Of a stretch of DNA of 64,000 nt, positions 39,922 to 48,885 are shown one piece after another. The notes beneath the pieces were generated by a model. That model did no database searches and had not been told where the DNA came from. It was given only the letters and a program-made list of their open reading frames with translations. This DNA is from Acidobacteria bacterium 13_2_20CM_57_17. Its GTDB lineage: Bacteria > Acidobacteriota > Terriglobia > Acidiferrales > UBA7541. Position 1 is the stretch's first letter. Every line of letters starts with the position of its first letter. The stretch covers positions 1 to 64,000 of the forward strand of contig MNDE01000179.1 of the NCBI GenBank assembly GCA_001914785.1, in the 5' to 3' direction. The position numbers were made by a program, and so were the translations under genes.

Positions 39922-42369
39922 ATGAAGCGGGTTCTAGCAGTAGTGTGTCTCATCGCATGTTGCAGTCCGAGTCCTGCCCAAGAAAAATCAAAGTCCAAAA
40001 TTACTCAAGCTGGAACGGAAGTCGGGGAGAGCGCGAACTTAGCAACTGCCAAGCTACCAGTGCGGCGAGTAGTGCTCTACAAAAATGGGGTGGGATATTT
40101 CGAGCATCTCGGACACGTACGCGGCAACCAGGACGTACACGTGGATTTTACGAGCGCGCAATTGAACGATGTTCTTAAGTCGCTGACGGTTCTGGACCTT
40201 TCAGGCGGACGCATTACGGGCGTGGATTACAACTCTGAAGCTCCGCTGGCGCTGCGGCTGGCAACGCTGCGGCTGGCGCTGGGCGAGCGTCCTACCATGG
40301 CGGAGTTTCTCGGCGCTCTGCGCGGCGCACGATTGGAAGTGCGCAGCGGCAACGGGCCGGCGTTGGTGGGAAAGCTGCTGAGCGTGGAACGAAAAACGCG
40401 GACGGGGGCAGGTGCCGGGGGGACGGTCGAGATAGACGAAATTTCTGTGATCACCGATACTGGCGAAGTGCGAAGCGTTGACTTAGGTTCCGCGACAAGC
40501 GTGCGGATTGCCGAAAAGGATTTGCAGGCGGAAGTCGGGCGCTACATGAACCTGATGGTAGCATCGCGCGATCAGGATGTGCGGCGGATGACCATCTCGA
40601 CGACAGGTACGGGCGAACGCAATTTGTATTTGAGCTACATTAGCGAAGTACCGATCTGGAAGACCACGTACCGGATCGTACTGCCCGCCAAGGCGGATAA
40701 GAAGCCGCTGCTGCAGGGGTGGGCGATTGTGGACAACACAGTGGGAGAGGATTGGGACAATGTGGAGCTGTCACTGGTGGCGGGAGCGCCTCACTCGTTT
40801 ATTCAGCAACTCTCCGAACCGTTCTACGGCAGACGACCGGTGGTGGCGTTGCCAGAGAGCGTACAACTGACGCCGCAGACGCACGCGGCAACGCTCATGA
40901 GGGGAAACGGGCGATTGGCCGGAACAGTGACTGACCCATCTGGCGCAGTAGTGCCTGGGGCAAACGTGCGGCTGCTGGATGAGAACAATGGAGTGGTTGC
41001 GCAGACAACGACGGAGAGCAACGGACAGTATTCATTTTCGGGAGTTTCGCCGGGAAGCTACCGCGTAGAAATCGAACGGCAGGGCTTCCAGAAAAACCTG
41101 ATTAGCGGCCTCGATGTCGCGCCAGGAGAGAATCAGTTCAACACGCAACTGCGATTGGGATCAAGCACGGAAACTGTAGAGGTCAGCGCAGGGCTTGCTA
41201 CGGCAGTGCAGACTCAGTCAGCGATGGTCGGCACTGTTGGCAAACTGAGTGGCGTGGCAAACCGACCGCATGTGGGAGTCGGGTCGGGGAGCGGCGGTGG
41301 AATAGGGGGCGGGACTTTCAGGGCAGGGCTTTCCGTGGCGAGTCTCGAGGAAGCACGCGCAATGGGCGAAGCGGCGGCAAGCGGGCGGGAATTGGGTGAT
41401 TTGTTCGAATACAAGCTAAAAGACCGTGTGACGCTGAAAAAGAATCAATCCGCGCTGGTACCAATCGCGCAGACGGAGATTGAAGCGGAGAAAATCTCCT
41501 TGTGGAACAGGACGGCCGGATCGGGGCGGCCATTGCGTGGATTGTGGCTGAAAAACACAAGTCCGCTAACGTTTGATGGGGGAAGCTTCAGCGTTCTGGA
41601 AAACGAAGTGTTCGCCGGTGAAGGATTGACGGACCCGATCAAGCCGGGAGAGCGGCGGCTGATTTCGTACGCTACGGACCTGGGACTGCTCGTCGAAGCG
41701 TCGAAAAACAACCAGCCGCAGCACGTCACGCGAGTGAAGATTTTGAAAGGCGTGCTGACACACGTGAGCGAACTGCATGAGCGGACGCTTTATGTTGCGC
41801 GAAATCAGGAAGATGCATCGCGCACGCTGGTGATCGAGCATCCGGCGCGTCCGGATTGGCAGCTGGCCAAAGGATCGAAGGAGCCGGAAGAAAAAGCACC
41901 GGGGGAATACCGGTTCCGCCTGGAAGTGCCGTCGAAGGCCACGGCTTCCCTGCCCATCGAAGAAGTGCGAACGCTATCATCAAACTACGCGCTTTCAGAC
42001 ATAACCGAGGATCAGATCGGAGTGTTCATCAAGCAAGGCACGATTACGCCGAAGATGGCGGATGCGCTGAAGAAAATCACGGCGCAGAAAGCAGTGGTTG
42101 CGAAACTTGAAGAGGAAATGGAGAACCGGCAGAAGGACATCGACAGGATTGTGGAGGATCAGGGGCGTTTGCGCGAGAACATGAAGGCTTTGCGAGGCAG
42201 CGCAGAGGAAAAAGCACTACTGCAACGGTATACAAAGCAGTTGGACGAGCAGGAAACGCAGATCGACACGCTGCGGAAAAAGATCCGAGAGACGGAAGAA
42301 CAACGCGACAAAGCGAACGAAGTACTCGAAAAAATGATCGACGACCTTCAAATCGAGGCGACGCTCTAA
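39922..42369 (+). CDS. DUF4139-type protein with embedded carboxypeptidase-regulatory-like (Oar N-terminal) domain
   Basis: VRRVVLYKNGVGYFEHLGHVRGNQDVHVDFTSAQLNDVLKSLTVLDLSGG; embedded GRLAGTVTDPSGAVVPGANVRLLDENNGVVAQTTTESNGQYSFSGVSPGSYRVEIERQGF; C-terminal coiled coil. Confidence 0.75.
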   Translation: MKRVLAVVCLIACCSPSPAQEKSKSKITQAGTEVGESANLATAKLPVRRVVLYKNGVGYFEHLGHVRGNQDVHVDFTSAQLNDVLKSLTVLDLSGGRITGVDYNSEAPLALRLATLRLALGERPTMAEFLGALRGARLEVRSGNGPALVGKLLSVERKTRTGAGAGGTVEIDEISVITDTGEVRSVDLGSATSVRIAEKDLQAEVGRYMNLMVASRDQDVRRMTISTTGTGERNLYLSYISEVPIWKTTYRIVLPAKADKKPLLQGWAIVDNTVGEDWDNVELSLVAGAPHSFIQQLSEPFYGRRPVVALPESVQLTPQTHAATLMRGNGRLAGTVTDPSGAVVPGANVRLLDENNGVVAQTTTESNGQYSFSGVSPGSYRVEIERQGFQKNLISGLDVAPGENQFNTQLRLGSSTETVEVSAGLATAVQTQSAMVGTVGKLSGVANRPHVGVGSGSGGGIGGGTFRAGLSVASLEEARAMGEAAASGRELGDLFEYKLKDRVTLKKNQSALVPIAQTEIEAEKISLWNRTAGSGRPLRGLWLKNTSPLTFDGGSFSVLENEVFAGEGLTDPIKPGERRLISYATDLGLLVEASKNNQPQHVTRVKILKGVLTHVSELHERTLYVARNQEDASRTLVIEHPARPDWQLAKGSKEPEEKAPGEYRFRLEVPSKATASLPIEEVRTLSSNYALSDITEDQIGVFIKQGTITPKMADALKKITAQKAVVAKLEEEMENRQKDIDRIVEDQGRLRENMKALRGSAEEKALLQRYTKQLDEQETQIDTLRKKIRETEEQRDKANEVLEKMIDDLQIEATL

Positions 42370-42605
42370 GATCACAGCGCTGCTTAAACACACTTTCGAG
42401 CGCGATACATTCGAAGCGCGCCCCGCGGCTTGGTACCTGACCGATAAGGCAGGTTGATGGTGAGGCACATTCCACAGGTTGACGCAGAACACCCGGACGA
42501 ACGCGTTTTACACTCAAGGCAGAAGCGGAGGACGAGCGGGGAATGCACCGGTGTGGCCCGGCTTCCTTGCGGCGTTCCAGGAAAGAACTCCAAAGAGGTT
42601 GAAAA

Positions 42606-42995
42606 ATGAGACGCGTACTGTTCTTGACTGTGACATTCCTGCTGGCGCTGGCGGCGGCTCGCGGGGCAGCTGCAGCGCCACAACACAGGGGTTCGTCCAC
42701 GCTGAATGGCGTGGTGCTGGGTCCGGACGATAAGCCGGTGGCTCACGCGAGCGTTTCGTATCAATCGTCAGGCGGCAACGCGCCGCACGCTGTGCATACG
42801 GACGCGCAGGGCCGTTTTACGATTTCCGGCCTGCGAGCAGACAGTTATGACGTCCGGGCGTCCGGAAAGGGCGTTTCCTCAGAGTGGGAGAGAAACATCC
42901 CGTTGCGGGCCCGGCAAACCAAGACCGTGACGCTGCGTTTGATTTATGCAAAAGAAATTCCCAAGGCGTACGTGAAGAGCAAGCCAAAGCAGTAG
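42606..42995 (+). CDS. Secreted carboxypeptidase-regulatory-like domain protein
   Basis: Signal peptide; LNGVVLGPDDKPVAHASVSYQSSGG...DAQGRFTISGLRADSYDVRASGKG. Confidence 0.75.
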   Translation: MRRVLFLTVTFLLALAAARGAAAAPQHRGSSTLNGVVLGPDDKPVAHASVSYQSSGGNAPHAVHTDAQGRFTISGLRADSYDVRASGKGVSSEWERNIPLRARQTKTVTLRLIYAKEIPKAYVKSKPKQ

Positions 42996-43039
42996 GCCGA
43001 GGCTCCCAAGTTAAGTCCGGGCACTGAAACGCGACTCCT

Positions 43040-43798
43040 CTATTGATACAAAAGCTGGGCAAGCTCGTACAAGTCGGAATCGGAAACATCCGAGACGGCG
43101 CAATACTCCATCCCCTGCCGGCGCCAGTGGCGCCACTGATACCCTTGCCGAAGGCCGGGCGGATGAATCGGAGTGTCCGGCTCCCTGGTAGGCAGAACAA
43201 AAACATTAATGAAGTGCTTGCGACGGGAATAGACGAGCGCCGCGACGTTCTGCCCGCCGAGAACATCCAAGCGGCCACCGACCAGGGAAAAACCCTCATC
43301 CGCAAAATCCTTTACCGGGGGGACGAACGCAAGCTTGCCGTCGAACCAAGGCTTGACGGTGTGATTGTCGGTGGAAGCAACGTCGGTGAGATGCCCAGGT
43401 TGCAACGAACGAACATGGGCGTCAATGATCTCGGCAGCGGTGAAAGGGGCGCTAGCTGCGCTATCCCTGGCGGGACGTAGCCAGGCAAACCAGAAAACAG
43501 AAGCGACGAGCAGAATGGAGGCGGCAACGGCAAGCCAACGCCATGCGGGAATGCGAATGGCACCGGGGGGAGCCGTCGCGGCATCAAGACCGGCACGGAT
43601 TTTCTTGCGAAGACCAACGGGAGCGCTTTCGTAAAGACCGCTGCGCTGAAGCGACGAGCGCAGCGATTCCTCCGCCCCAAGGGCGGTAGTGCATTCGCGG
43701 CAGGACTCGAGGTGGCGCTCAAATTCCGCGGCGCCCGTGGCGTCCAGTTCGCCATCCAGGTAGCCGTGGAGGGCCGTGCGAGTAAAATCACAGCTCAC
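43040..43798 (-). CDS. Anti-sigma factor (zinc-finger type, one TM), GTG start
   Basis: LHGYLDGELDATGAAEFERHLESCRECTTAL; TM IPAWRWLAVAASILLVASVFWFAWL; overlaps sigma gene end. Confidence 0.82.
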   Translation of the reverse strand: MSCDFTRTALHGYLDGELDATGAAEFERHLESCRECTTALGAEESLRSSLQRSGLYESAPVGLRKKIRAGLDAATAPPGAIRIPAWRWLAVAASILLVASVFWFAWLRPARDSAASAPFTAAEIIDAHVRSLQPGHLTDVASTDNHTVKPWFDGKLAFVPPVKDFADEGFSLVGGRLDVLGGQNVAALVYSRRKHFINVFVLPTREPDTPIHPPGLRQGYQWRHWRRQGMEYCAVSDVSDSDLYELAQLLYQ

Positions 43799-44354
43799 GG
43801 GAGGCCTCCTGGGGAGAAGCGTGCGTGAGCTCGCGCTGGAGACGCTGGCGGGCGCGGGCAAGGGCAGACATGACGGTGCCGATCGGAATGGCAGTGATGG
43901 CGGCAATCTCCTTGTAAGAACAGCCTTCGAGTTCGCGAAGGACTAAAACTTCGCGGAAACGCGGAGGGAGCGTTTCGAGGGCGCGCGTTAGGCGTTCGCG
44001 ATTATCTCCAGCGATGGCCAGAGCTTCGGGCGAGGTGCTGGGCTGAGGATGCAGTTCTTCGTCGAATTCGGTCATGAGTTCCACAGGGCGATTTTTCTCC
44101 AACCAGGTGTAACAAGTGTTGCGCACAATCTGCAAAAGCCAGGCGCGCGCATCGCCACCGTGGAATCCACGGAAAAAACGGTAGGCGCGGAGCATGGCCT
44201 CCTGAGCAACGTCTTCGCAGTCAGCGCGGCTTTTGAGGATCCACCGCGCGAGATTGAAGGCGGCATCGAGGTGCGGCAGAACGAGCTGTTCGAAGCGCGC
44301 CCGGTCCTGCGCATCCAACACGTCCGAGCCTTTCCCCTGGTCAGAGCCACTCAT
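43788..44354 (-). CDS. ECF sigma factor
   Basis: ILKSRADCEDVAQEAMLRAYRFFRGF; LPPRFREVLVLRELEGCSYKEIAAITAIPIGTVMSALARARQRLQ. Confidence 0.92.
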   Translation of the reverse strand: MSGSDQGKGSDVLDAQDRARFEQLVLPHLDAAFNLARWILKSRADCEDVAQEAMLRAYRFFRGFHGGDARAWLLQIVRNTCYTWLEKNRPVELMTEFDEELHPQPSTSPEALAIAGDNRERLTRALETLPPRFREVLVLRELEGCSYKEIAAITAIPIGTVMSALARARQRLQRELTHASPQEASREL

Positions 44355-44611
44355 GGATAGGAACCGCCTGGGTGAGCATTTTATTCCCAAACCTCCCTTC
44401 GATGTGACTAATAAAGCAAAAGATTCGTGAGCAGCCAAGCCGGGAATAATTAGCGGGCCCCCGTGGTCTGCACAAACGAAACACGTCCCATATGCGGCGC
44501 GGGCTCCCTGGACTCTCTCACCCGCGCCGCCCTCCCAAGCAAATTGGCAGGAAAGGGCGACCGCGAATGGTAACGGATACGGGTGTCTTCAAATGCCCAG
44601 GAGGAAAAACG

Positions 44612-45580
44612 ATGGCGGGTACGGCGAAAGACGAAATCCAGTACGACCACAATCACGACGGGATCGACCGGCGCGGATTTCTGAAGTGCATGGCTTGGGC
44701 GGGCACAGGGGCTCTTTGTGTGATGAGCGGGGGCGTGCTGAAGTCGTACAGCCTCAGCCGGCTGCCGGAGATGAGTTCGAAGGAAACGATGGGCGAGTTG
44801 AGCTTTGTGCAGATCAGCGACAGCCACATGGGTTTCAATAAGCCGGCGAACCCAGACGTTGCAGGAACTCTGAAAGCCGCGGTGGTCAAGATCAACGCCC
44901 TATCAGCGGCGCCGGAATTCATGCTGCACACGGGGGACATCAGCCATCTCTCGAAGCCAGAGGAATTCGATACCGTTGACCAGATTCTGAAGAGTGCAAA
45001 GCCTCAGGATGTTTTCTATGTGCCCGGTGAGCATGACGTGCTGAACGACGATGGGAAGCAGTTCCTCGAACGCTATGGAAAAGGGAGCAAGGGCGGCGGT
45101 TGGTACAGTTTTGACAAGAAAGGCGCGCACTTTATTGGCCTCGTGAATGTGATGAATCTGAAGGCCGGAGGACTTGGCACGCTGGGCCACGAACAGCTCG
45201 AATGGCTGGAAGACGACGTAAAGCACTTGAAACACAGCACGCCTGTTGTGGTATTCGCGCACATTCCGCTGTGGTCGGTGTATCCGGAGTGGGGATGGGG
45301 TACGGAAGACAGCGCGCAGGCGCTGGCCTACCTGAAGAAGTTCGGCTCGGTGACGGTGCTCAACGGGCACATTCATCAGACGATGCAAAAGGTCGAAGGC
45401 AACGTCACGTTCCATACGGCGGCGTCGACGGCGTTTCCGCAACCGCAACCGGGCAAGGCGGATTCGCCAGGACCTATGAAAGTACCGGCGGAGCAACTCA
45501 AGAGCGTACTTGGAATCACGGATGTGAATTACGTTCAGGGGCAGCACGCGCTGGCGGTCGTCGATTCGACGCTTGCGTGA
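44612..45580 (+). CDS. Secreted metallophosphoesterase (Tat-type leader)
   Basis: DRRGFLKCMAWAGTGALCVMSGG; SFVQISDSHMGF; FMLHTGDISHL; VPGEHDV; VVFAHIPLW; LNGHIHQT. Confidence 0.9.
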   Translation: MAGTAKDEIQYDHNHDGIDRRGFLKCMAWAGTGALCVMSGGVLKSYSLSRLPEMSSKETMGELSFVQISDSHMGFNKPANPDVAGTLKAAVVKINALSAAPEFMLHTGDISHLSKPEEFDTVDQILKSAKPQDVFYVPGEHDVLNDDGKQFLERYGKGSKGGGWYSFDKKGAHFIGLVNVMNLKAGGLGTLGHEQLEWLEDDVKHLKHSTPVVVFAHIPLWSVYPEWGWGTEDSAQALAYLKKFGSVTVLNGHIHQTMQKVEGNVTFHTAASTAFPQPQPGKADSPGPMKVPAEQLKSVLGITDVNYVQGQHALAVVDSTLA

Positions 45581-45623
45581 ACGGAATGACCCAAAACTAA
45601 GAAACCAGTCAGACAACAAATCA

Positions 45624-45998
45624 ATGGAAAGGAAGAGAAACATGAGGAGAAGTGTGTCTATTGCAGTTCTAACTATGACGCTGGTGGTCGGGCTGGGAGC
45701 GATCGGCATCGGCCAGAGGAGCGTTCTAGCAAGCGCTCAACAGAAAGCGGAAACGACAGAAGTGAAGATCGATAACTTCAGCTTTGGTCCGGGGACGCTG
45801 ACCGTTCCCGCGGGTACGACCGTAACGTGGACCAATCGCGATGACATTCCGCATACCGTGGTCAGCACAGACGGGGTCTTCAAATCCAAGGTGCTCGACA
45901 CGGACGAGAAGTTTTCCTTCACCTTCAGCAAAACGGGAACGTATCCGTACTTTTGCTCGATTCATCCGAAGATGACCGGCAAAGTCATCGTGCAGTGA
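45624..45998 (+). CDS. Cupredoxin (plastocyanin/amicyanin-like)
   Basis: VKIDNFSFGPGTLTVPAGTTVTWTNRDDIPHTVVSTDGVFKSKVLDTDEKFSFTFSKTGTYPYFCSIHPKMTGKVIVQ, type 1 Cu ligands H..C..H..M. Confidence 0.93.
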   Translation: MERKRNMRRSVSIAVLTMTLVVGLGAIGIGQRSVLASAQQKAETTEVKIDNFSFGPGTLTVPAGTTVTWTNRDDIPHTVVSTDGVFKSKVLDTDEKFSFTFSKTGTYPYFCSIHPKMTGKVIVQ

Positions 45999-46011
45999 AC
46001 TGGGAGAAACC

Positions 46012-46461
46012 TTGCACCCTTTCGACATCAAAGCGGCGCTGCTCGCGAAACACGCGCAACACGTGGTCTTGATTCATTTTCCGATCGCCTTGTTCATCGT
46101 GGGCGTGGCGTTTGATTTTGCGGCGCAGTGGACGAAGCGCCAAATTCTGGCCGCGGCAGCCTATTGCAATTTGCTGGCTGCGGCAGTCGTCACGGTGCCG
46201 GTCTTGATCACAGGAATTCTCGCGTGGCAGTGGCAACTCGAAGGGCAACGGCTCAAAGGCATTCTCTTGATGCATTTGATCCTTGGGTGCGCTTCCGGCC
46301 TGCTGATCTGGATGGTGTTTTTTGTCCACCTGAGAGCGCGGGGGAGCCATGGAAGAGTTCTGCCTGGTTACCGCTTGCCCATCGAGGCGATCACGGTTGC
46401 GCTTGTGACACTGACGGGCCACCTCGGAGGGTTCCTGAGCGGCGTGAATGGACCAGGCTAA
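46012..46461 (+). CDS. DUF2231-like membrane protein (TTG start)
   Basis: HVVLIHFPIALFIVGVAFDFAAQWTKRQ...LHLILG...LVTLTGHLGGFLSG. Confidence 0.7.
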   Translation: MHPFDIKAALLAKHAQHVVLIHFPIALFIVGVAFDFAAQWTKRQILAAAAYCNLLAAAVVTVPVLITGILAWQWQLEGQRLKGILLMHLILGCASGLLIWMVFFVHLRARGSHGRVLPGYRLPIEAITVALVTLTGHLGGFLSGVNGPG

Positions 46462-46493
46462 GTCGCCGGAAATACTATAGAAGCGGAGTAGAA

Positions 46494-46953
46494 TGGCAAT
46501 GAAACTGTTGTGCGGATTGATGGCCCTGGCCTGCGTGCCAGCGGGTCTAGCAGAAAATCGCGCGACACTTCCCAAAGAAAGGTTGCCGAGTTCGTGGCCG
46601 AGAAGTTAGATGTTACAACGCTTCCCGCCTCCATTCGGCCGAAACCGGAGAAGAGAAAGAAGACGTTCGGCGATTATGGCTACATGACCCAATTCGTCGA
46701 CGAGAGCCAAATACACGCCGAAGCGACGCCGGGCGGGACGCAAATTAATATCAGGATACTGGAAGAAGAGACGTCCGAAATTTACGTTTGCGTTGAAGGT
46801 GAGGGCCGAATGGAGAGCGGCCGTGTCCAGCGAGTGTTTCTGCTGAAACTGAAAAACGCGAACGGACTCTTGAAGGGTAGAGAGTCCTGGAAGGAATTCG
46901 ACGGCTGTCCGGTGATTGGCGGGGCCGACGGTGATTCTCCATCAGAGTACTAA
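46494..46953 (+). pseudogene. Secreted hypothetical protein with probable 1-nt frameshift near 46575
   Basis: Signal-peptide frame MAMKLLCGLMALACVPAGLAENRATLPKE and body frame KVAEFVAEKLDVTTLPASIRPKPEKRKKTFGDYGYMTQ... are in different frames. Confidence 0.5.
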
Positions 46954-47029
46954 GACTCGTCCTGAGGATCACAATTCCCACTCGAGCTGTCTTAAGCATC
47001 GACGGAACGACTAGCCCGGAGTAGCTCCC

Positions 47030-47485
47030 TTGAGCAAGAGTTTCCTAGGAACGGCGGCTCCCACTTATGCCGAACTGACTCTGGTCCTTGAAATTGCCAT
47101 GGGCGTGGGACTGCTCATTGGAGCTCAACTCGCGCGCCTGCGACGCTATCGGTGGCACGCATGGTGCCAGTCATTGATCGTGCTTCTCAATCTTGTCTTG
47201 ATCGCTCTGACGATGATTCCTGCGTTTCATCGCCAGGTACTCCCCAAACTCCCAAGCCGGATCGGAAAGCGCTACTACGCGCTCGCCGCAACGCATGCGG
47301 CGTTGGGCGGCGTTGCCGAGTTCGGAGGAATGTATATCTTGCTGGCAGCGGGAACGGAGATCCTTCCGAAGAAGGTCCGGATCAAACGCTACAAATTCTG
47401 GATGCGAAGTGTTCTTGTGGTTTGGTGGATGGTTCTTTTCCTCGGAATTGCAACCTACGCTCGCTGGTATATGATTTGGCGGTGA
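47030..47485 (+). CDS. DUF420-like membrane protein (TTG start)
   Basis: Four predicted TM segments; RRYRWHAWCQSLIVLLNLVLIALTMIPAFH...THAALGGVAEFGGMYILLAAG. Confidence 0.6.
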   Translation: MSKSFLGTAAPTYAELTLVLEIAMGVGLLIGAQLARLRRYRWHAWCQSLIVLLNLVLIALTMIPAFHRQVLPKLPSRIGKRYYALAATHAALGGVAEFGGMYILLAAGTEILPKKVRIKRYKFWMRSVLVVWWMVLFLGIATYARWYMIWR

Positions 47486-47654
47486 AAGATCAATTCCCAG
47501 GATAGGCCTCAAATCGCTGCTGGAAAGCTCCGAGGCTGGATTAGTACTATTAGCGGTTTTGGCTAAAACCCGCTTGCATCATATCCTTCTATCTTACTGA
47601 TAGTTGGATGTTTATCTCCGGCGTTGAGTTTGGTTTTTGGCTCTAAGTAGCCTT

Positions 47655-47878
47655 GATGTACTACTACTCAGGTACCCCATCGAGTGGCTCCAGTGACCCA
47701 TTGAGGCTCCCGCTCCAGGTGCGTAGTCTCCTAAGAACGGGTTGGGGGCCGCGCGGGGACAGCGACTTCGCAAGGAGTCGTGTGCGAGCTACCCAACCCG
47801 CCAAGTTTCGGTTTCCTGCTTCCCTCAAGCCACGGCATGTGATTTGGAGGGCCTGCAACCAGGCCCTCCTTTCTTTTA
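47655..47878 (+). ncRNA. Structured non-coding RNA candidate (6S-like architecture, unassigned)
   Basis: Nested long-range pairings GTGGC/GCCAC, TTGAGG/CCTCAA, CGGGTTGGG/CCCAACCCG, CGCGC/GTGCG, CGACT/AGTCG, ending in an intrinsic terminator. Confidence 0.45.
47846..47878 (+). terminator. Rho-independent terminator
   Basis: GGAGGGCCTG-CAAC-CAGGCCCTCC followed by TTTCTTTT, 10-bp perfect stem. Confidence 0.85.
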
Positions 47879-47947
47879 AGTTCGCCGGTATGGAACTTGC
47901 ATTCTAGAGGCGCCGTGGATACGCATATTTCCGTGAGCCTTCGTGGA

Positions 47948-48871
47948 ATGAATTACTTGAGAGGACTTGTGTTGCTGCGATCTGAAGGATTCGCGCGACA
48001 GGTGAAATCCATAGACAGCATTGCTGCGAAACTGATCTTTGTGGTGATGCTGGGCTTGATCCCGATGTCTACGAAGGTCGTGCAAGCCGGGGAACCCCCC
48101 ATCCCAAAATTGAAAACGGAAACTGAGGCAGCGTTTGAGCGCTACGTAAAACTGACGGAAGCACGAAATGAAGGTGAATTGAAGCGCGGCACTGGCCTGC
48201 TGTGGGTGGATGGACTCCCACCGGATCAACGGACAGCGGCCTACGCGGCGCTCAAACGTGGCGAAGTAGAGATGCAGAAACTGGAAATCCTCGATAACGG
48301 TAAGCCCATCGCTTGTCCGGGCGGCATGATTCATCACTGGAGCGGCGTGGTTTTCATTCCGGGAGCGAAACTCGAGGATGTCCTGGGCGTGCTCGAAAAT
48401 TACGACAAGCACTCCGTTTATTACGCGCCGGACGTCGAGCGATCGAAAATCGAATCGCGAAACGGCGATCATTTCAAGGTCTTTCTGCGGTTTCGGTGGC
48501 ACAAAGTGATCACCGCGGTGTTGAACGCTGAGCATGAAGTGCAGTACTTCCACGATGGGCCGAGCAAGGCACACAGCCGCAGTTCAGCGGTGCGCATTGC
48601 AGAAGTCGAAAACGCAGGGAAGAGCGATGAACGGGAAAAACCGCCTGGAGATGATGGCGGGTTCCTGTGGCGGATGGAAACGTGGTGGCGGATGGAAGAG
48701 CGCGACGGCGGAGTCTACGTGCAAAGCGAGGCGGCTTCGCTGACAAGAGACATTCCCACAGGGGTTGGCTGGATGATCAATCCCTTTGTGACGGGCATCC
48801 CGAAGGAAGCGCTGACGTTCACGCTGGAAGCTACGCGAAAAACAGTTGAAGCCCAGCGCTCCAGGCGCTGA
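47948..48871 (+). CDS. Secreted hypothetical protein
   Basis: N-terminal hydrophobic segment; long plausible coding ORF; KLEDVLGVLENYDKHSVYYAPDVERSKIESRNGDHFKVFLRFRWHKVITAVLNAEHEVQY. Confidence 0.65.
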   Translation: MNYLRGLVLLRSEGFARQVKSIDSIAAKLIFVVMLGLIPMSTKVVQAGEPPIPKLKTETEAAFERYVKLTEARNEGELKRGTGLLWVDGLPPDQRTAAYAALKRGEVEMQKLEILDNGKPIACPGGMIHHWSGVVFIPGAKLEDVLGVLENYDKHSVYYAPDVERSKIESRNGDHFKVFLRFRWHKVITAVLNAEHEVQYFHDGPSKAHSRSSAVRIAEVENAGKSDEREKPPGDDGGFLWRMETWWRMEERDGGVYVQSEAASLTRDIPTGVGWMINPFVTGIPKEALTFTLEATRKTVEAQRSRR

Positions 48872-48885
48872 TCTCAGGTTGTGTA

